From positions 66,022 through 130,021 of the forward strand of contig NZ_JAKNTA010000010.1 in the NCBI RefSeq assembly GCF_022288725.1: a DNA stretch of 64,000 nucleotides. The letters run 5' to 3'. Position numbers and translations under genes: made by a program. The notes beneath the pieces were generated by a model. It worked only from the letters and a program-made list of their open reading frames with translations. It did not search any database and was not told the origin of the DNA. The first letter of the stretch is position 1. Every line of letters begins with the position of its first letter. This DNA is from Kitasatospora sp. A2-31 (GTDB lineage Bacteria > Actinomycetota > Actinomycetes > Streptomycetales > Streptomycetaceae). Of this stretch, positions 47,655 to 55,468 are shown in pieces.

Positions 47655-48010
47655 GCCGTGACTCCTTCGGGCGTCTGCTGAACTTCACGGCGGTCGTCGG
47701 TGGCCGGACGGCGAAACCTCTGGGACGCCCGCGGTACTCGACCGTCATCGTTCGGTCGGTGCGTTTCCCCGGTCGGCCATGGCTGCCTGCTGGCCGGACA
47801 CCGAGCGGCTACCCCGGCCGGTCCGGACGAACCGGCGCGAAGGTGCGAGCCTGTGAACCGTCCGCCCCGCCCCGCGGCACGTGCGCAGCCGCGCGCCGCC
47901 CGCCTGCGTCGCGGACCTGCACGCACCCCCGGCCACTCGTACCGGTCCGGGCCAGCCTGCTCCCGCGACTGCGTACGATCAGCCGCGGCAGGGCCTCCCG
48001 CCGGCCTCCG
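47655..48010. other. Intergenic region upstream of the SatP-like gene
   Basis: About 355 bases with no credible gene, between the SatP-like start and the stop of the LysR gene. It is slightly lower in GC near 47690-47770 and should contain the SatP promoter; no repeat or strong promoter pair was recognised. Confidence 0.5.
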
Positions 48011-48958
48011 TCACTGTCCGGTCCGGCCGGTGACGGGTCGGTGAAGGGCGGTCGGGGGTGCGACGAACAGCGCCTGGACGGTTTCGGTGGCCGTCTCTCG
48101 CAGCCAGGTGTGGGCGCGGTCGTCGTCGTAGCGCTGGTGCCACAGCAGGTAGAGGGGGACCTCGGGCAGCGGGAGCGGCGGCGGCAGTGTGACCAGACCG
48201 AGGTGTTCCCGGGCTGCGCAGGTGACCGCGTCGGGGAGGGTGACGACCAGGTCGGTGTCGCGGGCGAGTTGCAGGGCGAACGCGGCGGTGGGACCGGCGG
48301 CGACGACGCGTCGTTCGAGGCCGCGGGTGGTGAGGGCGTCGTCGATCGGGTCCCGCAGGCTTGCGCGTCGCGACACGGTGAGGTGTTCGGCGGCTGCGTA
48401 GCGCTCGGTGCTCAGCGGGCCTTCGGTGAGGGGGTGGCCCGGTCGGACGGCGACGACCAGCCGGTCCCTGCCGACGAGGCGGTGTCGGATGTCCGGGAGC
48501 GTGGGGGCGCTGGAGCTCGATTCGAGGTCGACCTCACCCCGGCGCAGCTCGGCGTCGTCCGTTCCGGGTTCGGCCGACAGCCTCAGCCGGACGCCGGGGG
48601 CCTGGCGGTGGACGGCGGTGATCAGGGCGGTGCCGCAGGCGGCGGTCAGGGCGTCGTGCCAGCGCACGGTGAACACGCGGTCGAGGGCCGTCAGGTCGAG
48701 TTCCTGCTGCGCGGAGAGAAGGTGGTGGGCCTGCTGGACGAGGGCGTGGACCTGGGCGCGCATGGCCAGTGCGCGGGTGGTGGGGACCATGCTGCGGCCG
48801 GTGCGGACCAGGATCTGGTCGCCGGTGGCTTTGCGGATGCGGCCCAGGGAGCGGCTCATCGCCGGTGCGGTGACGTGGAGGCGGGCCGCGGCGCCGGCGA
48901 CGCTGCCCTCCTCCAGCAGGGCGTCCAGGGCGGTGAGGAGGTTGAGATCCAGTTGCAT
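48011..48958 (-). CDS. LysR-family transcriptional regulator
   Basis: A 315-residue LTTR. The N-terminal HTH is DLNLLTALDALLEEGSVAGA followed by AARLHVTAPAMSRSLGRIRK (residues about 3-45), close to the NodD/SyrM-like variant of the family (LDLNLL start). The effector domain follows from about 90. ATG 48958 gives the normal LTTR length; the 451-residue frame to 49366 crosses the divergent gene. The intergenic palindrome ACAAGTGC-N7-GCACTTGT is its likely binding site, controlling the divergent IMPase-like and F420/NADP oxidoreductase genes. Confidence 0.9.
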   Translation of the reverse strand: MQLDLNLLTALDALLEEGSVAGAAARLHVTAPAMSRSLGRIRKATGDQILVRTGRSMVPTTRALAMRAQVHALVQQAHHLLSAQQELDLTALDRVFTVRWHDALTAACGTALITAVHRQAPGVRLRLSAEPGTDDAELRRGEVDLESSSSAPTLPDIRHRLVGRDRLVVAVRPGHPLTEGPLSTERYAAAEHLTVSRRASLRDPIDDALTTRGLERRVVAAGPTAAFALQLARDTDLVVTLPDAVTCAAREHLGLVTLPPPLPLPEVPLYLLWHQRYDDDRAHTWLRETATETVQALFVAPPTALHRPVTGRTGQ

Positions 48959-48970
48959 GGCAGTAACTCT

Positions 48971-48993
48971 ACAAGTGCCTGACATGCACTTGT
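48971..48993. promoter_or_regulatory. LysR-type operator
   Basis: ACAAGTGC (48971-48978) and GCACTTGT (48986-48993) are perfect 8-bp inverted arms with a 7-base spacer, 12 bases upstream of the LysR start and about 80 before the divergent gene. The layout fits an LTTR recognition site. Confidence 0.7.
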
Positions 48994-49073
48994 TGTTAAC
49001 GATTGCGGCGCCTACCTTCGAAGTGCAGGCGCGAGACGAGCCGCCGGCACACATCGAATCCAGGGAGCCCGCC

Positions 49074-49886
49074 ATGAGCACTGCCATGCCTTTCGCCGCC
49101 GACACGACGCTCCTGTCGGAGGTGACCGCCGCGGTGAGGACCGCCGGTCTCACGCTGCGCGACCGCCACACCCCGCACGCCCGGGGCGTGAGCCTCGACG
49201 AGGTCGTCGCGGAGATCCACGCCAACGACGACGCGGTGCTGGCGGTGCTCCGGGAGCCCCTGCTGCGGGCCCGGCCCGGATCCCAGTGGGCCGAGGACGA
49301 GCTCGCCGGCGGTGCGCTCCCGCCCGGGGAGTGGTGGGTCGTCGACCCCGCCGAGGGCAACATCAACCACGTTCACGGCATGGCGGACTGGGCCGTGACC
49401 GCGACGCTGGTCCGCGACGACCGGCCGGTGCTCACCGTCGTCCATCTGCCGCTGACCGGCGACACCTACACCGCCGTCGCCGGCGGCGGTGCCCGCCTCA
49501 ACGACCGGCCCCTGACGGTGTCGGCCAAGACCGATCTGGGCGCCGCGCTCGTCGGCACCGGCCAGGCCAGGCCCGGCGAGGACGAGCGCACCTTCCGGCG
49601 GATCGGCGACTCCGTCACCGCCATGCTCGTCAACGGCCTCGTCGTGCGCGTGTCCGTTCCCGCCACCATGCAGCTCATCCACGTCGCCGCGGGACGCACG
49701 GACGCCTTCTGGCAGTTCTCCGACGTCCGCTCCGGTCTGGTGGCCGGTGCGCTGCTGGTCTCCGAGGCCGGAGGTACGGTCACCGACCTGGCGGGCGAGC
49801 CCTGGCACACGGGCAGCCGCGATTTCCTGGCCGCCGCCCCCGGCATCCACACCGCCGCCCTCGAGGTCCTGTCGCCGATCGCCTGA
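49074..49886 (+). CDS. Inositol monophosphatase-like protein
   Basis: A 270-residue member of the IMPase/FBPase/CysQ superfamily. The metal-binding loop that is normally DPxDGTxNF reads VVDPAEGNINHVHG (residues about 90-103): the second Asp is Glu, Thr is Asn and Phe is His. The upstream EE motif is AEDELAGG and the C-terminal motif GAALLVSEAGGTVTDLAGEP with WQFSDVRSGLVAGA keeps the WD.AAG layout as FSDVRSG. Substitutions in three metal-site motifs suggest altered metal use or a different substrate. GGGAG precedes ATG 49074. It is 52 bases ahead of the F420/NADP oxidoreductase gene and likely in one operon under the LysR protein. Confidence 0.8.
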   Translation: MSTAMPFAADTTLLSEVTAAVRTAGLTLRDRHTPHARGVSLDEVVAEIHANDDAVLAVLREPLLRARPGSQWAEDELAGGALPPGEWWVVDPAEGNINHVHGMADWAVTATLVRDDRPVLTVVHLPLTGDTYTAVAGGGARLNDRPLTVSAKTDLGAALVGTGQARPGEDERTFRRIGDSVTAMLVNGLVVRVSVPATMQLIHVAAGRTDAFWQFSDVRSGLVAGALLVSEAGGTVTDLAGEPWHTGSRDFLAAAPGIHTAALEVLSPIA

Positions 49887-49938
49887 CCGGGCACCTCCGC
49901 TCCCACCCATCCCGAAGACCGCAAGGAGCATTCACCTG

Positions 49939-50583
49939 ATGACCAGCATCGGCATCCTGGGCGCCGGCCGGGTCGGCGCCAACCTCGCCGCCAAGCTCTC
50001 CGCAGCCGGACACCGTGTCACCCTCGGTGTCCGGGACCCGGAGGACACCGCAGCGCGTGCCGCCGGCATCGCCCCGCAGATCGCCTTCACCGACCAGCGC
50101 ACCGCCGCCCGCACCGCGGACGTCGTGATCAACGCGACGCCCGGCGACACCTCCCTGGACCGCCTGGCCGGCCTGCGCACCGAGCTCTCCGGAAAGCTCC
50201 TCGTCGATGTCTCCAACGCCACCCGAGACGCCGGTGACGGCCTGCCCGGCGACCTGTACTACCCCGGCAGCAGCCTCGCGGAGCAACTCCAGGCCGCCCT
50301 CCCCGACACCCGGGTGGTCAAGACCCTCAACACCATGCTGTTCACGGTCATGACCGCTCCCGAGACCCTGGCCACCCCGCCGACCGCCTACCTCTCGGGC
50401 GACGACCGGAACGCGAAGGAGACCGTCACCGGCCTGCTCGGCGACCTGGGCTGGCACCCCGCCTGGATCGAGGACCTCGGCGGCATCACCACAGCCCGCG
50501 CCACCGAGGCCATGATCCTGGTGGTTCCCCATCTCCTGCGCCGGCACGGGTTCAAGCCCTTCGCCGTCTCCCTCGCCCGCTGA
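49939..50583 (+). CDS. NADP/F420-dependent oxidoreductase-like protein
   Basis: A 214-residue Rossmann-fold protein of the NADPH:F420 reductase-like family (coenzyme F420-dependent NADP oxidoreductase domain). It has GILGAGRVGANLAAKLSAAG (GxGxxG), VTLGVRDPEDTA where Arg contacts the 2' phosphate of NADP, DVVINATPGDTSLDRL, LLVDVSNATRD, and KTLNTMLFTVM. AAGGAG precedes ATG 49939. It probably moves hydride between NADP and a small acceptor or F420; the substrate is not known. It is convergent with the small membrane-protein gene at 50596. Confidence 0.87.
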   Translation: MTSIGILGAGRVGANLAAKLSAAGHRVTLGVRDPEDTAARAAGIAPQIAFTDQRTAARTADVVINATPGDTSLDRLAGLRTELSGKLLVDVSNATRDAGDGLPGDLYYPGSSLAEQLQAALPDTRVVKTLNTMLFTVMTAPETLATPPTAYLSGDDRNAKETVTGLLGDLGWHPAWIEDLGGITTARATEAMILVVPHLLRRHGFKPFAVSLAR

Positions 50584-50595
50584 GCCGTCAGTCGG

Positions 50596-51009
50596 TCACC
50601 GCCGTCGACCCCGCCGGACCGGTCGACGAGGTCGAGTGGCGGACTCGTGAGCGGGCTCGTGGTTCCGGACGGCCCACCAGGCAGCCACCCACGCCGCCTC
50701 CTTGGCGGCGTCGAGCAGGTAGGTGGCGGGAATCCGGCGCAGCGGCACGTAGACCGCGTCGGCGGTCAGGAGAGTGAGGGCGCTCCCGAGACCGACGCGG
50801 CGGGCGTGCCGCACTCCCGCGCTGCCGGGTTCGGCGAGCAGCAGGCTGATGCCGGTGGAAGCCAGCAAGGCGCCGTTGGTGCGCTGGAGCCAGCGGTCCG
50901 TCTTGGCACCGTAGACCGCTTCGAAGGTTCTCAGCGACAGGACCGGCCACAGGCCGCCCACCAGGTTGAACAGTCCCTGGGCGCGGGCCACGGTGAGCGC
51001 ATCGGGCAT
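50596..51009 (-). CDS. Small membrane protein, unknown
   Basis: A 137-residue protein with about three hydrophobic segments (GLFNLVGGLWPVLSLRTFE, NGALLASTGISLLLAEPG, GLGSALTLLTADAVYV) and a basic C-terminus (RPRRPVRRGRRR). The texture resembles small DoxX/DUF4345-like membrane proteins, but no diagnostic motif is visible. AAGGAG lies 8 bases before ATG 51009. Function unknown. Confidence 0.72.
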   Translation of the reverse strand: MPDALTVARAQGLFNLVGGLWPVLSLRTFEAVYGAKTDRWLQRTNGALLASTGISLLLAEPGSAGVRHARRVGLGSALTLLTADAVYVPLRRIPATYLLDAAKEAAWVAAWWAVRNHEPAHESATRPRRPVRRGRRR

Positions 51010-51236
51010 GACCGTCTCCTTCCTCGGGTCTTCCGGCGAGGCGGCTGCCCCGCCCGGACCGGCCCCACACTCCGGACGTGCGCACCGGAACTCCCGCACC
51101 CGCTCGCCCCCTCCGCCTCCGAGTCCGCCTTCTCCTCCTTCGCCGGCGAGACAGCATGGGCCGGCGCGGGGTTGCCCCGCTCGTGGCGGGTAGGCGCGTG
51201 GGGCGCGGGGCGGCGGAGCAGCCTTGGGAGGCAGTG

Positions 51237-51647
51237 ATGGAAGAGCAGCACAGGCGTGCGCAGCGGGAGAGTCGTCGGGCGGGTGAGCGGCACGACTTCC
51301 CGCACACACCCCAGGGACCGGGCAGGACCACGCCCGAGTGGCGGGCGCAGCCGTCGGTGCGGCCGGGTACGGAGCCCGTGAACGCCCGGTCGGACCTGGA
51401 GCTGCGCAGGCTCCTGGCCCGGATCTTCCTGGTGCTGTTCGTCTGCGGGGCGGTGGCCTTCGCGGTACTCGCCGCCCTGGCCGGTCCCGGCCCCGCGCCC
51501 AACCGGGGAACGTACGCCCTCTTCTGCGCGCTGTGCGCGGGTTTCGCCGGCCTCGCCTGGCTCGACCTCACGGTGGTCCGGCGCCGCTTGGCGGCTGGGC
51601 AGGGGCGGGCGGAACAGGACGGGGGCGGGCGCCGGAAGATCCGGTGA
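51237..51647 (+). CDS. Small two-helix membrane protein (DUF6343-like)
   Basis: A 136-residue protein. After a charged N-terminus it reads VRPGTEPVNARSDLELRRLL, then two helices, IFLVLFVCGAVAFAVLAALA and YALFCALCAGFAGLAWLDLT, and ends in a basic tail. The TGTEPVNARSxLxLR stretch is one I associate with the actinobacterial family DUF6343 (tentative). GGGAGG is 5 bases before ATG 51237. Function unknown. Confidence 0.75.
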   Translation: MEEQHRRAQRESRRAGERHDFPHTPQGPGRTTPEWRAQPSVRPGTEPVNARSDLELRRLLARIFLVLFVCGAVAFAVLAALAGPGPAPNRGTYALFCALCAGFAGLAWLDLTVVRRRLAAGQGRAEQDGGGRRKIR

Positions 51648-52070
51648 TTCGGAACCTCGGACCGGACCGCACCACGCTGCGTGCGGGACGGGCCCCGGGG
51701 CGGCGCACCCGAGCGCCGAGACGGCTCCCGCGCACGTCTTCATCGTGTCCTCGGGGCCCTTCTGCCTCACCGCGGGGATCGTCGACAACGCCCCGGCCGC
51801 CTCGCCGAGCGGATTCGAGCGCAGGGCCCCCGCGCCGGAGCGTTCCCGTCCGAGGTGCCGGACGATCAGATCCTCGAAGGTTCGCGGCACGTCGGTATGA
51901 TCCCGGCCTCGCCGAGCCGGCCACCCGGATCCCGGGCACGCGGCGCAGGCGCTGGATGGCAGACGCCCGTGCCCGGGCCGCCGTCCCCGCCGGGCACCGC
52001 GTGTGACACACCCGCGGCACCTTCCGCTGTTTCCGTGCGGGATCCCCCGCCGCCGCCTAGGCTCGCTGGG
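51648..52070. other. Intergenic region before the PAP2/DAGK gene
   Basis: About 420 bases without a recognisable gene. TATGAT at 51896-51901 is a good -10 hexamer but has no clear -35 and lies 170 bases before the next start. Open frames on both strands look like shadows. Confidence 0.4.
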
Positions 52071-53552
52071 ATGAGGCGACTCGACGCAGTGGACCGGGCC
52101 CTGTTCGACCGCGTGGCGCTCTCACGCCTGCGCGGCACCCAACCGTGGCTGCGCGGCCTGAGCCACGCCGCCGACCACGGGAAGCTCTGGTTCGGAGCGG
52201 CCGCGGTGCTCGGCGCCGTCGGCGGCCGGACCGGCCGGCGGGCGGCGCTGCGCGGCCTCGGATCACTGGCGCTCGCCTCGGCAGCCGCCAACATCGCCGC
52301 CAAGCAGCTGAGCCGGCGGCCGCGCCCCGGCCTCGATCTGGTGCCCGCCGTGCGGCGGCTGCTGCGCCAGCCGGTGACCACCTCCTTCCCCTCGGGGCAC
52401 TCGGCCTCGGCGGCCGCCTTCGTGACCGGCGTCGCCATCGAGTCGCCGCTCCTCGGCGCCGCGCTGGCACCGGTGGCCGCGGCCGTCGGCGCCTCCCGGG
52501 TCTACACCGGCGCCCACTTCCCCGGCGACGTGCTGGCCGGGTTCACGCTCGGCGCGGCGGCGGCCGCCGTCACCGTGCGGTGGTGGCCCCGGGCGAACGA
52601 CACCCCGCCGCCGGCCGGACCGCCGCCACGCACCGCTCCGGCGCTGCCGGAGGGCGCGGGCCTCTCGGTGGTGGTGAACAGCGGCTCCGGCAACGGGGCG
52701 CTGCTCGCGGCCGGCCCGGAGGAGACCGTCGCCGAGCTGCGCGCCCTGCTGCCACGCGCCGACGTGCTGCTCTGCGGCCCGGAGGACGACCTGCCCGCGA
52801 TGCTGGCCGAGGCCGCCGACCGGGCGGCCCGGGCCGGCGGGGCGCTCGGGGTCTGCGGCGGCGACGGCAGCGTCAACCTGGGCGCTTCCCTCGCCGCCGA
52901 GCGCGGGCTGCCGCTCGCGGTCTTCCCGGGCGGCACGCTCAACCACTTCGCGCTGGACCTCGGCGTCGAGTCGCTCGCGGACACCGCGGCGGCCGTGGTG
53001 GCGGGCTCCGCCTGCGGGGTGGATCTCGGACTCGCCACCGACGGCACCGCGCGCCGGGTCTTCCTCAACACCTTCAGCCTCGGCGTCTACCCCGAACTGG
53101 TCCGGATGCGGGAGTCGTTGGAGGGTCGCCTGGGCAAGTGGCCGGCCCTGGCGGTGGCGGTCGGCCGGTCGCTGGCCTCCGCCGAGCCGGTCACCGTCCG
53201 GGCCGGCGGCCGCGACCGGCGCCTCTGGCTGCTGTTCGCGGGCAACGGCGCCTACGATCCGCCCGGCTTCGCCCCGACCAGCCGGACCGGCCTGGCCGAC
53301 GGGCTGTTGGACGTCAGGGTGGTCGACGGCAGCCGCCCCTTCGCCCGTACCCGGCTGGCGGCCGCCGTCCTGTCCGGCACCATGGCGCGCTCACGGGTCT
53401 ACCACGCGGCCCGGCTCACCGCGCTCGACCTCGACTCCCTGGGCGACGCCGACCGGATCGCCGTCGACGGGGAGAGCGTGCCGGCCGCAGGGGCCCTCCG
53501 ACTGGCCAAGGCGCCCAACGCCCTGACGGTCTACCGGCCTTCGGCCGGCTGA
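52071..53552 (+). CDS. Fused PAP2 phosphatase / diacylglycerol kinase
   Basis: A 493-residue two-enzyme fusion. Residues about 1-175 are a membrane PAP2 phosphatase with all three motifs: KQLSRRPRP, FPSGHSAS and SRVYTGAHFPGDVLAG. After a Pro-rich linker, residues about 200-490 are a DagK/sphingosine kinase-like catalytic domain: SVVVNSGSGNGA, LGVCGGDGSVNLGASLAAE (GGDG), LAVFPGGTLNHFALDLG, and a C-terminal beta-sandwich ending DADRIAVDGE. The two domains catalyse opposite changes at lipid phosphates, so the protein may remodel phosphatidate/undecaprenyl phosphate pools. This architecture is recurrent in actinobacteria. ATG 52071 fits the first PAP2 helix; the longer frame to 51681 is leader. 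Confidence 0.88.
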   Translation: MRRLDAVDRALFDRVALSRLRGTQPWLRGLSHAADHGKLWFGAAAVLGAVGGRTGRRAALRGLGSLALASAAANIAAKQLSRRPRPGLDLVPAVRRLLRQPVTTSFPSGHSASAAAFVTGVAIESPLLGAALAPVAAAVGASRVYTGAHFPGDVLAGFTLGAAAAAVTVRWWPRANDTPPPAGPPPRTAPALPEGAGLSVVVNSGSGNGALLAAGPEETVAELRALLPRADVLLCGPEDDLPAMLAEAADRAARAGGALGVCGGDGSVNLGASLAAERGLPLAVFPGGTLNHFALDLGVESLADTAAAVVAGSACGVDLGLATDGTARRVFLNTFSLGVYPELVRMRESLEGRLGKWPALAVAVGRSLASAEPVTVRAGGRDRRLWLLFAGNGAYDPPGFAPTSRTGLADGLLDVRVVDGSRPFARTRLAAAVLSGTMARSRVYHAARLTALDLDSLGDADRIAVDGESVPAAGALRLAKAPNALTVYRPSAG

Positions 53553-53625
53553 GCCGGCGCCGGGCCGGCCCGGTTGGCCCGGAGGCAGTGCAGGCCGCCG
53601 TCCCTGCGCGCGGCGGCCGAGACCG

Positions 53626-53960
53626 ATGTGGGAACGCGCCGGGCTCCTCGGACCGGCGCGCGACCCGCACAACACACGCCCGCACCTCCCACCGCGGACG
53701 ACCTCCGCGACGCCCGGCTCGCCCACCTGCCGGGGCGCCGGGGCCCCGGCCCACATCGCCACGGTGCTGCACCAGGTCGGCGGCGCCGGCGGGCCCGAGG
53801 CGCTCGCCCGCTCGGCCGGCGACCGGCGACCGGCGGCCAGCAGCCAGCGGCAGCGGCTCACCGACCGCGGAGGCGCCGTGCTGACGTCCGCCGGAGAGCT
53901 CGTCGCGTACCTGCGCGGGCAGGAGACGGACTCGGCTGCGGCACGCTCCACCACTCGGTC
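53626..53960 (+). pseudogene. Shattered MerR-family regulator gene
   Basis: Pieces of a MerR-type regulator occur in different frames. MWERAGLLGPARDP starts at 53626 (the RYYERxGLL segment after the recognition helix); TADDLRDARLAHL follows in another frame near 53690. AHIATVLHQVGGAGGPEAL continues in the first frame from about 53750, with RQRLTDRGGAVLTSAGELVA after it. At least two frameshifts separate them, the first HTH helix is missing, and no ribosome site precedes it. The gene is non-functional. It lies between the PAP2/DAGK and phosphatase genes. Confidence 0.65.
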
Positions 53961-54131
53961 GTCACGAGGAGCAACGCCGGCCAGGTCCGGCGCGACGGCC
54001 CCGGCCGCGGCGGCCTGACCCGGGGGCCGGACCCCGCGAGCGGTGCCCGGCGCCACCGGCCGTGGACCGATCTGCCGCCCGAGCCCGAGTACAGGGGCGG
54101 GGGCGAGGGAGAGCGCGGGACTGTGGGCCGC

Positions 54132-55268
54132 CTACAGCACCGCGTGCAGACGGTGTCCGGACCGTCCGTCCGTACGCCGGACGGCGACCACGGCCGCGTC
54201 GTCGCCGAGCCGCCCCCCGGCGTGCGCCAGCAGATCGCGGCGGATGTGGTTGACCAGCGCCTCCGGCGTGCTGCCGGCCCAGCGGGCGACCCGTTCCGCG
54301 AACGGGTAGAACGCGCCGGAACGGTCCCGGGCCTCGACCACGCCGTCGGTGTAGAGCAGGAGCACGTCCCCGATCTCGAAGGGGAACGTCTCGTCCGGGT
54401 AGTCCGCAGCCCCCAGGGCACCGAGGCCGAGCGGCGGCGCGGCACCAGCGCCGTCGAGGCCGATCACGCGGTCGTGGTGCACGAGCAGCGGGGGCGGGTG
54501 TCCGCAGTTGGTCATCCGGGCCACGGGGGCGTCGTCGGGGATGTCGAGGAACAGGGCGGTGACGAAGTGCTCGGCGGCTTCGCGTTCGGCCTGGGCGAAG
54601 TCGACCAGGTACCGGCTGACGTTGTGGTCCAGCGTCCGGGCGAGCTCCGGCAGCGTGGCGTGCTCGGCGGCCACCAGCCGGAAGGCGCTGAGCAGCAGGG
54701 CGGACTCCCCGACTGCGGCCAGGCCCTTGCCCCGGACGTCGCCGACGATCATCCGAGCCCCGTCGCCGGTGCGGGTCGCCGTGTAGAGGTCACCGCCGAT
54801 CTGCGCCTCCTGCTCGGCGGCCAGGTACACGGTCGCGATCTGCAGCGGGCCGATCCGCTCGGGAATCGGGCGCAGCAGGGCGCGCTGGGCGGCCTCGGCC
54901 ACCGACTGGGCACGGGCGAGCTGCCGCTCGCGGCGCTCCCGGACCACTGCGAAGACCACGATCATCAGGGACAGGGCGACGAGTGCGACGAGCTGGGCCG
55001 GGTGGTTGTCCGTGGTCAGGCCCCCGCGCAGGACGGCGATGAGGACGCCGACGGCAACCGTGAGCACCGCGACGGCGGCCGTCACCCGCGGACCGGCGAA
55101 CGACGGGGTCAGCGCGGGGGCGACCACGAGCAGCGGGCCGAGCCGAACCGCTTCGGGCGACCGGACGATCACCACGAGGAGCACCACGAGGAGACCGATC
55201 GGTACCAGTACCAGGGCCGGGACGCGCCCCCACGGCCTCGCCTCGGCCGAGCGCCGTTCGACGTCCAT
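54132..55268 (-). CDS. Membrane SpoIIE-type PP2C phosphatase
   Basis: A 378-residue protein. Residues about 15-115 contain four hydrophobic segments (LVLVPIGLLVVLLVVIV, VRLGPLLVVAPALTPSFA, TAAVAVLTVAVGVLIAVL, LVALVALSLMIVVFAVV). The cytoplasmic PP2C domain (about 145-370) has the metal ligands in GGDLYTA, MIVGDVRGKGLAAV and GDDAAVVAV, plus MTNCGHPPPLL and LLLYTDGVVEARD. It should dephosphorylate an anti-sigma-factor antagonist (STAS protein) in a partner-switching pathway, with the membrane part as sensor. It is tandem with the fused phosphatase downstream on the same strand order (55469-57301). Confidence 0.9.
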   Translation of the reverse strand: MDVERRSAEARPWGRVPALVLVPIGLLVVLLVVIVRSPEAVRLGPLLVVAPALTPSFAGPRVTAAVAVLTVAVGVLIAVLRGGLTTDNHPAQLVALVALSLMIVVFAVVRERRERQLARAQSVAEAAQRALLRPIPERIGPLQIATVYLAAEQEAQIGGDLYTATRTGDGARMIVGDVRGKGLAAVGESALLLSAFRLVAAEHATLPELARTLDHNVSRYLVDFAQAEREAAEHFVTALFLDIPDDAPVARMTNCGHPPPLLVHHDRVIGLDGAGAAPPLGLGALGAADYPDETFPFEIGDVLLLYTDGVVEARDRSGAFYPFAERVARWAGSTPEALVNHIRRDLLAHAGGRLGDDAAVVAVRRTDGRSGHRLHAVL

Positions 55269-55468
55269 GCCCCCCAGGATGCGTCGCGTCCGCGGACCGG
55301 CGCATCCGGCACGTGCGGGGTCGGCGACAGGCCGCCCGTACGGCGTACGCCGCTGCGCAATCCCCGGTCACCGGGCGCGGTGCCTCCCCGGCCGAAGCCT
55401 TCGGGCAGGGCCGACGTCCGGGCCGGCGCCACCCCCAGCTCCGAGGGCAGCGCCCTGCTGCGCACCGC

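Noticed and set aside
50931..51890. 319-codon minus-strand ORF covering the 51-52 kb intergenic region
   Set aside because: The segment MPRTFEDLIVRHLGRE looked protein-like, but the rest is shadow text across the opposite-strand gene at 51237-51647.
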